Positions 25,670-35,169 are shown, counted from the first letter of the stretch. The stretch: DNA of 64,000 bases from Variovorax paradoxus NBRC 15149 (GCF_001591365.1 NZ_BCUT01000002.1:806001-870000); one strand, 5' to 3'. Numbers and translations: made by a program. Notes: generated from the letters alone by a model not told the origin.

Positions 25670-26671
25670 TCAGATAACCTTCGCGCGCAACAGGTCGTTG
25701 ACGCTGAGCGCGCCAATCAGGATGCCGGAGGTATCGACCACCAGTACGCTCGCGATGCGGTGCCGCTCCATCAACTCGGCGGCCTCGGCCGCGAGTGCCT
25801 CGGCGCGCAGTGTGTGCGGGCCGACGTGCATCACGTCGCCGGCCTTTAGGGTCCGCAGGTCCGCGCCTGTGTCGACCTGTCGGCGCAGGTCGCCGTCCGT
25901 GAAGATGCCAATGGCGCGGCCTTCCGAATCGACCACGGCGGTGGCGCCCAATCCCTTTGCGCTCATCTCGCGCATCAGTTCACTCAGGCTGGCGTTGGGC
26001 CCGACGCGCGGTACCGCATCGCCGGAGCGCATGACGTCGCTCACATGCGTCAGGAGCTTGCGTCCCAGCGCGCCGCCGGGATGCGAGCGGGCAAAGTCTT
26101 CGGTTCCGAAGCCGCGCGCGTCGAGCAACGCGACAGCGAGCGCATCACCGAGGGCCATCTGCGCCGCGGTGCTGGCAGTGGGCGTGAGATTAAGAGGACA
26201 AGCCTCCTTCTCGACGCCGCTGTCCAGGACAATGTCTGCATGACGCGCCAGGGTGGAGTCCGCACGGCCGGTCATGGCGATCAGCGGCACGCCTAGCCGC
26301 TTGACGACCGGAAGGATGACGTTGAGTTCTTCGACTTCGCCGCTGTTGGAAATGGCGAGCACGAGATCGACTGCCTTGATCATGCCGAGGTCGCCGTGGC
26401 TCGCTTCGGCCGGATGCACGAACATGGCTGGAGTACCCATCGACGCGAGAGTAGCGGCAATCTTGCGGGCCACGTGACCGCTCTTGCCCATGCCCATGAC
26501 GACCACGCGCCCGCGCACTTCGAGAGTCTTCCGAACGGCCTCTACGAAGCTGGGGCCGATGCGCTGCTTGACGCCGAGCACGGCCGCAGCCTCGATGTCG
26601 AAGGTGATGCGCGCCCGCGCGAGCATGGCATCGGCATCAGCCGTCGGGGCCAGCGCAGGTTGGGAGTGCAT
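25670..26671 (-). CDS. kdsD: KdsD-like arabinose 5-phosphate isomerase
   Basis: A 333-residue sugar isomerase that interconverts ribulose 5-phosphate and arabinose 5-phosphate, the first step to Kdo. The SIS domain (residues about 40-175) has VVMGMGKSGHVARKIAATL, AEASHGDLGMI and ISNSGEVEEL. Two CBS repeats follow (GATAVVDSEGRAIGIFTDGD and IASVLVVDTSGILIGALSVNDLL). Length and order match KdsD/GutQ. The ATG at 26671 gives the family N-terminus. A core gene would be expected outside a mobile region, so this is probably an extra copy. Confidence 0.9.
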   Translation of the reverse strand: MHSQPALAPTADADAMLARARITFDIEAAAVLGVKQRIGPSFVEAVRKTLEVRGRVVVMGMGKSGHVARKIAATLASMGTPAMFVHPAEASHGDLGMIKAVDLVLAISNSGEVEELNVILPVVKRLGVPLIAMTGRADSTLARHADIVLDSGVEKEACPLNLTPTASTAAQMALGDALAVALLDARGFGTEDFARSHPGGALGRKLLTHVSDVMRSGDAVPRVGPNASLSELMREMSAKGLGATAVVDSEGRAIGIFTDGDLRRQVDTGADLRTLKAGDVMHVGPHTLRAEALAAEAAELMERHRIASVLVVDTSGILIGALSVNDLLRAKVI

Positions 26672-26781
26672 TGACGGATTGCATGGGCAGGGCGGGGTGC
26701 ACACTCCTTGAAGGCATCTAGCATTCTCGTTTGTAGCCGAACGGAAGTGCACCAGAGGCTTCTCAAACTCAGTGTTCAATT

Positions 26782-27603
26782 TCAGAACAATCCTTTGCAG
26801 ACACTGCCAAACATCATGGGGTCTTTGAGTAGAGGTGCGGTGTCCGGCGACACTGCGATCCAAAGGCCCATTGCCCAAAGGAAGATTGCAATCGGCACTG
26901 TGAGAGCCCGACCCTTCGGCAAGACTTTTTCCGCGAACATGAAAGTCGTCAGAAGAGCCATCCAAGTGAGGCTCATGGCACCGACAGCAAACATGACTGC
27001 CATCAAGGCCCAACAGCAGCCCACGCAGACCAGTCCATGTCGGGCGCCCATTGCCACAGCGCCTAGGTTTCCCCCTTGCCAGTGGCGAGCGAAGAATGCA
27101 AGCGGCGACCGGCATCCTCTCAGGCAGGAGTGCTTGAGCGTTGAGAGCTGATAGAAACCCGCGCCAATCAAAATTGCACCAGCCAACTGTGGTCCGGCTC
27201 GATTCCATGCGATGAAGTCGGGGCTGATGGCTCGAACGGCGAAATCTAGGACATACGCGCCCAAGCCGTAGGCGATCCAGGCAATTCCATAGCCCGAGAT
27301 GAAACTGACTAAGGCTTGGGAACGCATCGACGAGCTTCTTCCCCGCGCCTTAAGCACGGCGCCGAACGCTCCGACGTAATTCAGTTCCGATGGAAGCATC
27401 ATGGCAGTCAACATTACTGTCCATCCCAACAGGAAGATCGGAAGCTCGTGAAGTTGTGTCCCGGGCCCCTCGTCCATCCCGGACATCAAGACCAGAACAG
27501 CTAGCCATGATGCGACGCCGATGGCTACGACGACCATCGTCCAACTGTTGACCCTCAGTCCGCGTCGGCGTTGTCCGCTTGATGCGGTCGGGCTCGAATT
27601 CAT
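26782..27603 (-). CDS. DUF2182 membrane protein
   Basis: A 273-residue inner-membrane protein with about seven hydrophobic helices. Family marks are MLTAMMLPSELNYVGAF, GYGIAWIAYGLGAYVL, LKHSCLRGCRSPLAFF and HGLVCVGCCWALM; the Cys/His/Met content is the reason members are described as predicted metal-binding. Its ATG overlaps the stop of the DUF1326 gene upstream by 4 bp, the standard pairing of these two families. Function of the pair is unknown. Confidence 0.87.
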   Translation of the reverse strand: MNSSPTASSGQRRRGLRVNSWTMVVVAIGVASWLAVLVLMSGMDEGPGTQLHELPIFLLGWTVMLTAMMLPSELNYVGAFGAVLKARGRSSSMRSQALVSFISGYGIAWIAYGLGAYVLDFAVRAISPDFIAWNRAGPQLAGAILIGAGFYQLSTLKHSCLRGCRSPLAFFARHWQGGNLGAVAMGARHGLVCVGCCWALMAVMFAVGAMSLTWMALLTTFMFAEKVLPKGRALTVPIAIFLWAMGLWIAVSPDTAPLLKDPMMFGSVCKGLF

Positions 27604-28274
27604 CGCGCGTCTGGTCCGTGCCAATCAAAGGGGATGTGCTTGCTGGCCTGGCCGGCCGGGATGACCTGGTCGAAGCCGAAGGCGTCCCAGCGGCCCACGA
27701 CGCTCTTGCCCCAGGTCACTGGATCACTTGTTGGGCCAACTTCGCTGCCGGGAGGGTTGTAGCTCTGAAGCAGCTTGGTTGGATCGGAGGTTGGGCCGCT
27801 CATGGGCTTGCCGCTTGCCTCAACCTTATCTTCCACCTTCACGCTCCAATGTTCGAGCGCATGGTCGACCTCGATCGAGATATCTGCGAACTCAACGCCT
27901 CGAACGTCGCGGACATGCGTCGGCACGAACTGAGTCATCCATCCGCCAGCCTGCCCGGTGAAGATGGCGACGAGTGCCTTTCGCTGTTCCTCGTTGGCTG
28001 CTGCGTCGAAAAAGATTCCAGTGTCCAGCATGCCGCCATCCCAGAGATTCCCGTCGAACGCAGAAAGCAGGACAACCTTTAGTCCGGCCATCGCGACGTC
28101 GCCGTAGTGACCTTCGTTGATTCTGTACGCCCACATGACTTCACAGTGGTTGCCAGTCGGAGGCTGTGCATAGGTGCAGGGGCACGGGGAGTTACAGGAG
28201 CACACGTCGAACCACTCGCCGGCGATCCGCCACGCCGGAGTAACGCTGGCGTCCGCTGCTGCTTGATCGGTCAT
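27600..28274 (-). CDS. DUF1326 protein
   Basis: A 224-residue soluble protein of the DUF1326 family. The N-terminal WRIAGEWFDVCSCNSPCPCTYAQPPTGNHCEVM cluster, with five cysteines in a short stretch, looks like a metal site. It is translationally coupled to the DUF2182 membrane gene. Divergent from the GlxA-type gene at 28373, which may regulate the pair. Confidence 0.87.
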   Translation of the reverse strand: MTDQAAADASVTPAWRIAGEWFDVCSCNSPCPCTYAQPPTGNHCEVMWAYRINEGHYGDVAMAGLKVVLLSAFDGNLWDGGMLDTGIFFDAAANEEQRKALVAIFTGQAGGWMTQFVPTHVRDVRGVEFADISIEVDHALEHWSVKVEDKVEASGKPMSGPTSDPTKLLQSYNPPGSEVGPTSDPVTWGKSVVGRWDAFGFDQVIPAGQASKHIPFDWHGPDAR

Positions 28275-28372
28275 TGCTATCCAGATTGTTTGTTGAAGAA
28301 GCGTGGACAGTTTCGAGCCGAGACGTCAAGATGCACAGTGGCGATATCGACATTTCAAGGGGCACTTCCGAC

Positions 28373-29365
28373 ATGACATTTCATAAGCCGGCGGAGATCG
28401 GGGTCGTCAGGTACCCGGGCGCCCAGCTCGCCGCTGTGCATGGCTTGACTGATCTATTCGAGGCGGCAAATCGCCTCGCGGTGCAGCATTGTGTTGAGTC
28501 GCCTACCTTCTTGCGCGTGAGCCATTGGAAAACGCCAGCACTAGGCAAGATGCCTATTCGCGATGAGGACCGTGGAGGGCGAGATGAGAACTCCGCGCCA
28601 GAGGTGCTCGTTCTGCCACCGAGCACCTGGGTCCCCCCCAGCGCAGAGGATGCTGAGCCTCTGGTGGATTGGCTCGTTGACCGCCACCACTTGGGCACAA
28701 TGCTCGCATCGGTTTGTGGCGGAGCCTTCGTCCTGGCCGAGACTGGACTTCTGGTCGGACGTGCGGCGACGACCCATTGGGTTCACGCTGAGAAGTTCCG
28801 GGCGAGATTTCCCGATGTGCATCTCGACATCGACAGGATCATCATCGACGATGGAGACATCATCACTGCGGGCGGAATGATGGCTTGGGTGGACCTTGGG
28901 CTGCGCTTGGTGGATCGCTTATTGGGGCCAGTCATCATGGCTGAGACGGCGCGCTACTTGTTGGTCGACCTACCAGGGCGGGAACAGCGCTTCTACAGCG
29001 CATTTTCGCCAGTCTTGACGCATGGAGACGCGGCGGTGCTGAAGGTCCAGCATTGGTTGCAATCGACAGGAGCGAAGGACGCTGATCTGGCATCCCTGGC
29101 TTCATGTGCAGGGTTGGAGGAGAGAACGCTTCTTAGGCGCTTCAGAAAGGCTACCGGCCTTACGCCTATCGACTATTGCCAACGACTTCGTGTCGGAAAA
29201 GCACGAGAACTGCTTCAGTTCAGCAAATCGCCAGTAGAGTCGATCGCGTGGGAGGTGGGCTACGGCGACCCAGGCGCGTTCAGGAAGATCTTCCTTCGCG
29301 TGACCGGCCTCACTCCTAGCGACTACCGCCGGAGATTCAGCGTCATAGTGAAGCCGGCAAGCTAG
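28373..29365 (+). CDS. GlxA-family regulator (DJ-1/PfpI domain plus AraC HTH)
   Basis: A 330-residue regulator. The N-terminal DJ-1/PfpI-like domain (residues about 5-190) has LASVCGGAFVLAETGLLVGRAATTHW, where the nucleophile-elbow Cys is kept (SVCGGAF). The C-terminal AraC domain has two HTH motifs (LASLASCAGLEERTLLRRFRKATGLTPIDY and VESIAWEVGYGDPGAFRKIFLRVTGLTPSDYRR). The open frame reaches upstream to a TTG overlapping the divergent DUF1326 start; ATGs at 28331 and 28373 are both possible. It differs clearly from the two close paralogues at 29510 and 35595. Confidence 0.88.
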   Translation: MTFHKPAEIGVVRYPGAQLAAVHGLTDLFEAANRLAVQHCVESPTFLRVSHWKTPALGKMPIRDEDRGGRDENSAPEVLVLPPSTWVPPSAEDAEPLVDWLVDRHHLGTMLASVCGGAFVLAETGLLVGRAATTHWVHAEKFRARFPDVHLDIDRIIIDDGDIITAGGMMAWVDLGLRLVDRLLGPVIMAETARYLLVDLPGREQRFYSAFSPVLTHGDAAVLKVQHWLQSTGAKDADLASLASCAGLEERTLLRRFRKATGLTPIDYCQRLRVGKARELLQFSKSPVESIAWEVGYGDPGAFRKIFLRVTGLTPSDYRRRFSVIVKPAS

Positions 29366-29509
29366 CTTGCTCTACAGCAATCTCACATCGATCTTGAAAA
29401 CGACCAGCGGTACGAGCGCCGCTTCGGGTGGCTTTCGTGCCACGCAGTGAATGGAATTCACCGGCGCATGATCTAGCTGACGCGAAACCAGTTCCGCTGC
29501 ACCCGTCGG

Positions 29510-30538
29510 TCAGGCAAGTTTGCTTTCTATCGCGAACCGTTGAGCGTACTCCTTTGGGGTCACGCCGAGGCGTCGCACAAACGCCCTCCGCAAAACGTCC
29601 ACACTCTGATAACCACACCGGCGCGCAATCGTCTCCAATGACCGTCCCCCGAGTTCCAGAGCTCGGCAGACCGCTTCGAGCCGAACGTCCTCGACGTACT
29701 TGGCGGGAGTCGTCTTCAATTCTCTCTGGAACAGCCGCACCAGTGTTCTCACGCTCGTCGCTGCGACGTCAGCAAGCATTTCGACCGTCATCTCGGTATT
29801 CAGGTGCTCGTTTATCCAATGACGTAGGCCGTCAAGAGTGGGGCCCAGCCCTTGCTGGGCCCGGAGCGCTACGCTGAACTGCGCCTGCCCTCCCGGGCGC
29901 CGGAGGAATAGCACCAAATACTTTGCGAGTTCCAAGGCGAACTCGTTTCCCAGGTCCTCTCCCACCAAGGACAAAGCGAGGTCAATTCCCGATGAGATTC
30001 CAGCAGACGTATATACATTGCCGTCTTTCACCCAGATCGGATTCGGTTCCACCTGCACCTTCGGGTAACGGTCCGCCAGGCGCTGTGCTGCGGACCAATG
30101 GGTCGTCGCTCGCCGGCCATCCAGAAGTCCGGCCTCTGCCAAAGCAAATGCACCAACACATATTGAGCACACACGCCGCACGTTCTTGGCGCGAGTCTTG
30201 ATCCAATCGATAGCACGCGGGTCCAGTTGCTCCGGCGAAGACATGCCGGAGGCGACGATGAGGGTATCGATGGGCAGACTTGCCCGCCGCTCTTCGTCCA
30301 ACGTCCTGTGTCCCCTGAGTCCAATGCCTGTTTCGCTTTCCAGATGGACATCGGAACCTGAACTTATCAGTTCAAGCGAATACGGCGCGGTTTCTCCCTT
30401 ATGCATTCTGCTGGCCAAGCCGAAAACTTCGGCCGGACCTATGACGTCCAGCGCATCTACGGGCACCAAGCCCAGGATGACCACCCGCTTTCGCGCAGAA
30501 CCCGTGGGCGCGCTTTCGGACTTCGTTCGCTTCTTCAT
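29510..30538 (-). CDS. GlxA-family regulator, paralogue 1
   Basis: A 342-residue protein with the same DJ-1/PfpI plus AraC layout. KRVVILGLVPVDALDVIGPAEVFGLA opens the domain, VCSICVGAFALAEAGLLDGRRATTHW is the elbow, and the AraC part ends with ETIARRCGYQSVDVLRRAFVRRLGVTPKEYAQRF. It is very similar along its length to the gene at 35595, so the two are recent paralogues. It faces away from the SDR/MarR/NmrA group across 224 bp. Confidence 0.9.
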   Translation of the reverse strand: MKKRTKSESAPTGSARKRVVILGLVPVDALDVIGPAEVFGLASRMHKGETAPYSLELISSGSDVHLESETGIGLRGHRTLDEERRASLPIDTLIVASGMSSPEQLDPRAIDWIKTRAKNVRRVCSICVGAFALAEAGLLDGRRATTHWSAAQRLADRYPKVQVEPNPIWVKDGNVYTSAGISSGIDLALSLVGEDLGNEFALELAKYLVLFLRRPGGQAQFSVALRAQQGLGPTLDGLRHWINEHLNTEMTVEMLADVAATSVRTLVRLFQRELKTTPAKYVEDVRLEAVCRALELGGRSLETIARRCGYQSVDVLRRAFVRRLGVTPKEYAQRFAIESKLA

Positions 30539-30762
30539 TCTGGTTTCACGTGACGAAGAAGCGATTCTGGCATAAATAATCTGGAGCGTGTCATTCCTGC
30601 CAAGAATGAGATCCGTAGACTCAATCGACGGTCAGCTCACATAAGGGGCCTCGAAGATCAGCCCGAAGCGGCTGTAGAACTTTCTCCAAAGCCGCCTTGT
30701 GATGTCGTGAAGACAAATATGACTGCCGCAGAAAAAGGTCGACAGCGCCCAGCGACCGCCCC

Positions 30763-31599
30763 TCACTCGTCGAACTCGGTCGAATGCGCCAACGCCTTCT
30801 GGGCCTCCAGGGCAGAGAGCCTCGAGGTCAGAGCTTCGTGGACAAAGGCGTAAGCATCACTTCCCAATGTAAGTCGCCTCGGCGCAGGGCTTTGTGAGGT
30901 CGAATCGATAATCGCTTGAGCAACTTTGCGCGGGTCACCGCGGAACATGGAAAGTCCTGCGGAAGCAACCATGCGCCTGAAGTCCCCGACGGCCGTCTTA
31001 TCGTAGACGTCCATCGCCTTACCGAATGCGGCGCTCGAGGTCCCAAAGTTTGTGCGGGAGGCACCAGGCTCGACGAGCGTTACCTCGATTCCGAAGCCAG
31101 CGATTTCTGGAATCGTTCCTTCATAGAAGCCCTCGATACCCCACTTGGTCGCCGCGTAGACGCCCATCGTCGGATACGAGCCTTGGCCAACCATGGACGA
31201 AATCTGAACGATTCGCCCGCCGCCTTGACTGCGCAAGTGCGGAATCACGGCCCGGGCGATATGGATTGAGCCAAGCAAGTTGGTGTCGACCTGCCGCTCG
31301 ATCTGTGCGTCATCAACTTCTTCTGCCGCGCCGAGCAATGCATATCCTGCATTGCTGACAACAACGTCGATACGCTTGAGGTCGGAGAACGCTTTCCCGA
31401 CGACACGTCGAACGTCGTCGGCGTGCACGACGTCGAGGATCTCCACCCAGAGTCGGTCGCCGTGCGCCTTCTTCAGATCGTCCAGAGCGCCTTCTTTGCG
31501 AACGGTGGCCGCGACTCGGTCACCTCGTTGCAGGAGAATCTCGGTGAGCTGGCGGCCGAAGCCGCTGCTGGTGCCAGTGATAAGCCATGTTCTTGACAT
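30763..31599 (-). CDS. Short-chain dehydrogenase/reductase
   Basis: A 278-residue NAD(P)-dependent SDR. The cofactor motif is TGTSSGFG (residues 7-14), followed by NAGYALLG, the catalytic Ser in QISSMVGQG and the Y-x-x-x-K pair in YAATK. AAGGAACC precedes the ATG at 31599. The substrate is unknown. The MarR gene lies 57 bp upstream in the same direction, and the NmrA-like and HD genes follow the same strand upstream. Confidence 0.92.
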   Translation of the reverse strand: MSRTWLITGTSSGFGRQLTEILLQRGDRVAATVRKEGALDDLKKAHGDRLWVEILDVVHADDVRRVVGKAFSDLKRIDVVVSNAGYALLGAAEEVDDAQIERQVDTNLLGSIHIARAVIPHLRSQGGGRIVQISSMVGQGSYPTMGVYAATKWGIEGFYEGTIPEIAGFGIEVTLVEPGASRTNFGTSSAAFGKAMDVYDKTAVGDFRRMVASAGLSMFRGDPRKVAQAIIDSTSQSPAPRRLTLGSDAYAFVHEALTSRLSALEAQKALAHSTEFDE

Positions 31600-31656
31600 G
31601 ATGGTTCCTTTCAGTGAGCCAGCGGCTGCGGCTCGATTTCCAGCCAATTCAACAGT

Positions 31657-32112
31657 TCAACTCACGCAAACGGATGTGTGGCGCATATCCAGGCCAGCCA
31701 ACTCCATCTTGAGCGCGACTACTCTCTGCGTTCCATTCAATACTTCCATCCGGCGCTGCGCTTGCAGCCAAAGGGGAAAGGCCTGGCGAAGGAGTCGTTG
31801 CCCTGCCTGTGTGAGCTCTACCAAGCGCGTGCGGCCATCAGTTGGCGCAGGTCCAATCTGAACCAGGCCATCTCGCTCCAGAACGGAGGCCATCTTTCCC
31901 ATGGCCGTCCGTTCGGTGTCGAGGCGTTCAGCAAGGGTGTTGATGGGCGCACTCTTAACCTCTTCGAGCAAGGCCAGAATCAGAAACTGCGATATCCGTA
32001 GCCCAGTCGACTGCAGATGCGCGTCATACAGCCTCGCCGCCTGCCGGGCCGCCTTCTTGATGGCAAAGCAGCTGCAATCCTCGATTCGTGCGGGCGCATC
32101 GACTACGGACAT
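31657..32112 (-). CDS. MarR-family transcriptional regulator
   Basis: A 151-residue winged-helix regulator. SQFLILALLEEVKSAPINTLAERLDTERTAMGKMASVLERDGLVQIGPAPTDGRTRLVELTQAG contains the HTH and the D-x-R wing. A Cys pair near the N-terminus (EDCSCFAIKKAARQ) could sense oxidants or electrophiles. The ATG at 32112 follows AGGAG at good spacing. It lies between the SDR and NmrA-like genes and probably regulates them. Confidence 0.9.
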   Translation of the reverse strand: MSVVDAPARIEDCSCFAIKKAARQAARLYDAHLQSTGLRISQFLILALLEEVKSAPINTLAERLDTERTAMGKMASVLERDGLVQIGPAPTDGRTRLVELTQAGQRLLRQAFPLWLQAQRRMEVLNGTQRVVALKMELAGLDMRHTSVCVS

Positions 32113-32146
32113 ACCAAGCTCCTGGATTCCGAACTGACTCAACCCT

Positions 32147-33028
32147 TCAGACAAACGCGTCCCGGTTCTTCGCGATGAAGTCGGCAACGGATAGGGCCGG
32201 CTTTCCCGTCACCTCCTCGACGGCATCGTTTGTTCCCGCGAACACTCCGTTCTGATAGTCCTGCGCCACCTCGACCAGGTGTTGAACGAGGAATGGGTTG
32301 AACTTGTAGGTGTGCTGCATCTCATGCCGGAACTCTTCGATGGAGAGTGGGGCATATTCGATCTTCGCGCCAAGTACTTCGCTCATGGCTGCGGCAATCT
32401 GGTCATGATTCATCTCGACCGGACCATGAAGGGTATAAGTCTTGCCCCCGTGTGATGAAGGGTTGGCCAGGATGTGTGCAATGACGCGGCCCTGGTCGTC
32501 GGTGCTGATGGGCGCGTGACGCCCACCTCCAAACGGAAACTGAATGCGCTTCCTCGCCCAGATCTCATGCGCGAAATGGGGATAGACGAGCCAGTCGGCA
32601 AAGAAGGTGGGACGCAGGTGGGTCGTCGCCACGCCTGACCAGTCGAAAACACGTTCTGCAACCCAGTGGTCCTGCGCGGCATGGCTCTTCGAGTCCCGCC
32701 GGGCCGAAATCTGCGACATGTTGACGATGGCTTCGACACCCGCCTCCTTCGCAGCCTGCGCAAAGAATGCGCTTGCGTGCACGATTCCCGGGCTGAGGGG
32801 ATGCAGGAAATAGGCGGAGCGAATTCCCTCCATCGCAGAGCGGATGGCATCGAGGTCAGTGAAGTCGCCCACGGCAATCTCGACGCCCTTGTCGCGCAAG
32901 GCCTGCGCAGCGTCACCATCAGCGCGCACATAGGCCCTCACGCGCCTGTCCATCTTCAACAATGTGTCTATCGCGGCGCCGCCTGTACGGCCGGTTGCGC
33001 CACTCACGAGGATGTCTGCTTGAATCAT
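32147..33028 (-). CDS. NmrA/atypical SDR NAD(P)-binding protein
   Basis: A 293-residue atypical SDR of the NmrA-like/quinone-oxidoreductase-2 group. ILVSGATGRTGGAAIDTLL binds the dinucleotide. GVEIAVGDFTDLDAIRSAMEGIRSAYFLHP and VNMSQISARRDSKSHAAQDHW are typical. The last third resembles agropine/QorB-type proteins (HGPVEMNHDQIAAAMSEVLG). AAGGA precedes the ATG at 33028; longer frames are not supported. Confidence 0.88.
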   Translation of the reverse strand: MIQADILVSGATGRTGGAAIDTLLKMDRRVRAYVRADGDAAQALRDKGVEIAVGDFTDLDAIRSAMEGIRSAYFLHPLSPGIVHASAFFAQAAKEAGVEAIVNMSQISARRDSKSHAAQDHWVAERVFDWSGVATTHLRPTFFADWLVYPHFAHEIWARKRIQFPFGGGRHAPISTDDQGRVIAHILANPSSHGGKTYTLHGPVEMNHDQIAAAMSEVLGAKIEYAPLSIEEFRHEMQHTYKFNPFLVQHLVEVAQDYQNGVFAGTNDAVEEVTGKPALSVADFIAKNRDAFV

Positions 33029-33125
33029 GATTTCATTTCCTTCAGCCGTTACGGGCATATGCTCGTAGTCGACAAGACTGTGCCCGTTCAGTGGAGGCAC
33101 AAGGCCACTTTCTTCCGGGAATGCG

Positions 33126-33767
33126 TCAGCTCTCAAAGGGAGCGTGGTCCAGCAAATCGCAGACATCGGGAATCTCGAAGCCATGTACATGACGACGACC
33201 GATATCTGCCAAGCCGGTGCCCACTGTGGTGTGCGGCTTCTTTCTGGCTACCTCTGCCAAGGCTTGCTGAAACGCAACCTTGAATCCGACGCGCGGGTAC
33301 AGCGCAAGCGTGTCGTCGATGAGCGATGGCGCAATCTCGTCAATGCGCAGCCCCATCACGTCCACATGAGCGCCCATATGAACCAGAGCCACCTCGGGCG
33401 CCCCACGGTCCGCGATGCCGGCACTCGAGTGCAAGGCAATGGCGTCCCAGACAAGCCGCGCTTTCGCTTCAGCGTAGCCGTCCGCAATCAGGATCCGACT
33501 GGCGGCGTCTGCGCCATCAACCTCGAACCTGTTGTCTGCTGCATATTCGTTCGTCAGCCCCAGGTCATGAAGGAGAGAGGCAAGGTAGACCGCCTCACGG
33601 TCGTATTTCATGCCGCGCTTGCGGCCGAGGAACTCGGAGAACCACCAGGTTCGATGCAGATGGTTCTTCATCGCAGGCGAGTGAACCTGCTCTACGAGTG
33701 AGGATGCCTTGCGGGTCAGTGCAGAACTCGGAGCGCTTACTCCTCCGATGAGGACGGGAGTTTCCAT
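33126..33767 (-). CDS. HD-domain hydrolase, cyanamide-hydratase-like
   Basis: A 213-residue metal-dependent HD protein: H38 or nearby in NHLHRTWWF, then LLHDLGL as the HD pair, DAIALHSSAGIADRG and ALVHMGAHVDVMGL as later ligands. The pattern resembles the HD family that includes cyanamide hydratase; the substrate is not known. A truncated copy of its first 43 residues lies at 35348-35479. Divergent from a broken glxA fragment at 33895. Confidence 0.85.
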   Translation of the reverse strand: METPVLIGGVSAPSSALTRKASSLVEQVHSPAMKNHLHRTWWFSEFLGRKRGMKYDREAVYLASLLHDLGLTNEYAADNRFEVDGADAASRILIADGYAEAKARLVWDAIALHSSAGIADRGAPEVALVHMGAHVDVMGLRIDEIAPSLIDDTLALYPRVGFKVAFQQALAEVARKKPHTTVGTGLADIGRRHVHGFEIPDVCDLLDHAPFES

Positions 33768-34164
33768 GTCGGGTGTTCCTGAAGGTCTTGTTGACAGGCC
33801 TTCACTGTAGGAGCCGACGAATAGACATAAATGACTGTTTGTGGACGATTCGCGCCAAAGATTGACCTGTCGCCGGGACCGCCATCACCCAGCGAAACTG
33901 CCCGGTAAGCCACTCCAGGCGCCCGCGCAGACGCATCGTCATCCTCAGCCTGGTTCCTGTGGTCGTCCGCCTAGCGGCAGGCGTCGGATCTCAGGTTGAA
34001 AGATTCAACCGGGACTTAGCAATATGGAGGTCGGTATCGGGCGAATGGTCGACATTCAGCGTCCAACGTAAGGTTGTTCGAATGCCTTCAGCACATGAGC
34101 TGCGGCGGGAGTGTCGTGCGACTGCTCGAAACCATCGGAGGTTGAACGCCAAGCTGGGTAGCAC
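33768..34164 (+). pseudogene. Truncated glxA copy and duplicated intergenic DNA
   Basis: Bases 33768-33985 align with 35480-35680, the spacer and 5' part of the intact glxA at 35595. The shared stretch includes TGCCCGG(T/C)AAGCCACTCCAGG and the segment encoding RRIVIL(S/G)LVPVV. After about 33970 similarity ends and frames break. The rest to 34164 holds nothing I can name. This is the decayed half of a duplicated divergent HD/glxA pair. Confidence 0.8.
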
Positions 34165-35169
34165 CTATGCTCCTTGCAGAATAAGTCCCCCGACCTCCTC
34201 GGGTTTGTCGATCATCAGCCAGTGACCCGCCTCCACCGACTTCACCGTGGCATGTGGAAAGTTCGCTGCGATTGCATTGGCGGCTTCCGGAGTCAGGTAG
34301 GGATCCTCAGTTCCCCAGATGAGCGATACCTTCGGGGCGAACTTGCGGACGTCAGAAAGTCGGGTCGTGTTGTAGGCCACGTTGTCCCTGACCTGAGAGG
34401 TCATCTGACGAAAAGCTGGTCCTGCCCCGGCCGCGAAGTTCTCGCGAACTATCGGCCGCAGGATACCGTTGAAGCGTTCCTGGAGCGCAGGAGGCATCTT
34501 GGCCTGGAAATGGCTGTCCTGAAAGCTCAGTAGCCAGTTCATCATCTCAGGCGTCTTCAGAAGCGTGTCTGCGAGATCTTTCAACGATGGGTTTCCAAAT
34601 ACTTCGATGATCTCCGGAAGCCTCAACGTCGGCGATTCCGCGTAATAGCAGTTCATCAGACAAAGCCACTGGATCCGATCAGGATGGTCGATCGCGTAGT
34701 TGATGGCAATCGGACCGCCGGCGTCATGACCGACGGGGATGAACTTCTTGAGTTTCAGCGCGTCGGCCACGGCAGCCAAGTCGCCTACCTGCTGATCGAA
34801 CGTGTAGCGAAAGTCCGCAGATGCAACCTTTTCCGACTGTCCGAAGCCAAGAAAGTCGAAAACGACCACGTGCCGGCCGGCCTTCGTCAGGTACGGTACG
34901 ACGTAGTCGTAGATGTGGAGATTGTCCGGGAATCCGTGCATCATGACGTAGGCAGGACCCTGCCCCGGATATTCACGAACGTAAGTCATGTGGCCGTCAT
35001 GCGGTATGCGATGCTCGCGGTACGGGACCGCTGAGGCCATCGGAGGCGCAAGGTTGTATGGGGCCTCTGCTGCGCGACCTGATTTCGGCAGGGAGAGCGT
35101 CAGACCGCCGGCGGCAGCTGCGAACAGGAGGTCGCGGCGTGATATCGGGCTTCTGTTTAGCGGGGTCAT
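34165..35169 (-). CDS. Exported alpha/beta hydrolase (Asp-nucleophile type)
   Basis: A 334-residue alpha/beta-fold hydrolase. The N-terminus has SRRDLLFAAAAGGLTLSLP, a twin-arginine-type signal, so it is likely exported folded. Catalytic parts are HGFPDN (oxyanion), D in VGHDAGGPIA (nucleophile aspartate, as in haloalkane dehalogenases and epoxide hydrolases), the acid in WGTEDPYL and His in EAGHWLMIDKP. AGGAGAATTGAA precedes the ATG. It sits between the two copies of the duplicated HD/glxA module and may have been inserted there. Confidence 0.88.
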   Translation of the reverse strand: MTPLNRSPISRRDLLFAAAAGGLTLSLPKSGRAAEAPYNLAPPMASAVPYREHRIPHDGHMTYVREYPGQGPAYVMMHGFPDNLHIYDYVVPYLTKAGRHVVVFDFLGFGQSEKVASADFRYTFDQQVGDLAAVADALKLKKFIPVGHDAGGPIAINYAIDHPDRIQWLCLMNCYYAESPTLRLPEIIEVFGNPSLKDLADTLLKTPEMMNWLLSFQDSHFQAKMPPALQERFNGILRPIVRENFAAGAGPAFRQMTSQVRDNVAYNTTRLSDVRKFAPKVSLIWGTEDPYLTPEAANAIAANFPHATVKSVEAGHWLMIDKPEEVGGLILQGA

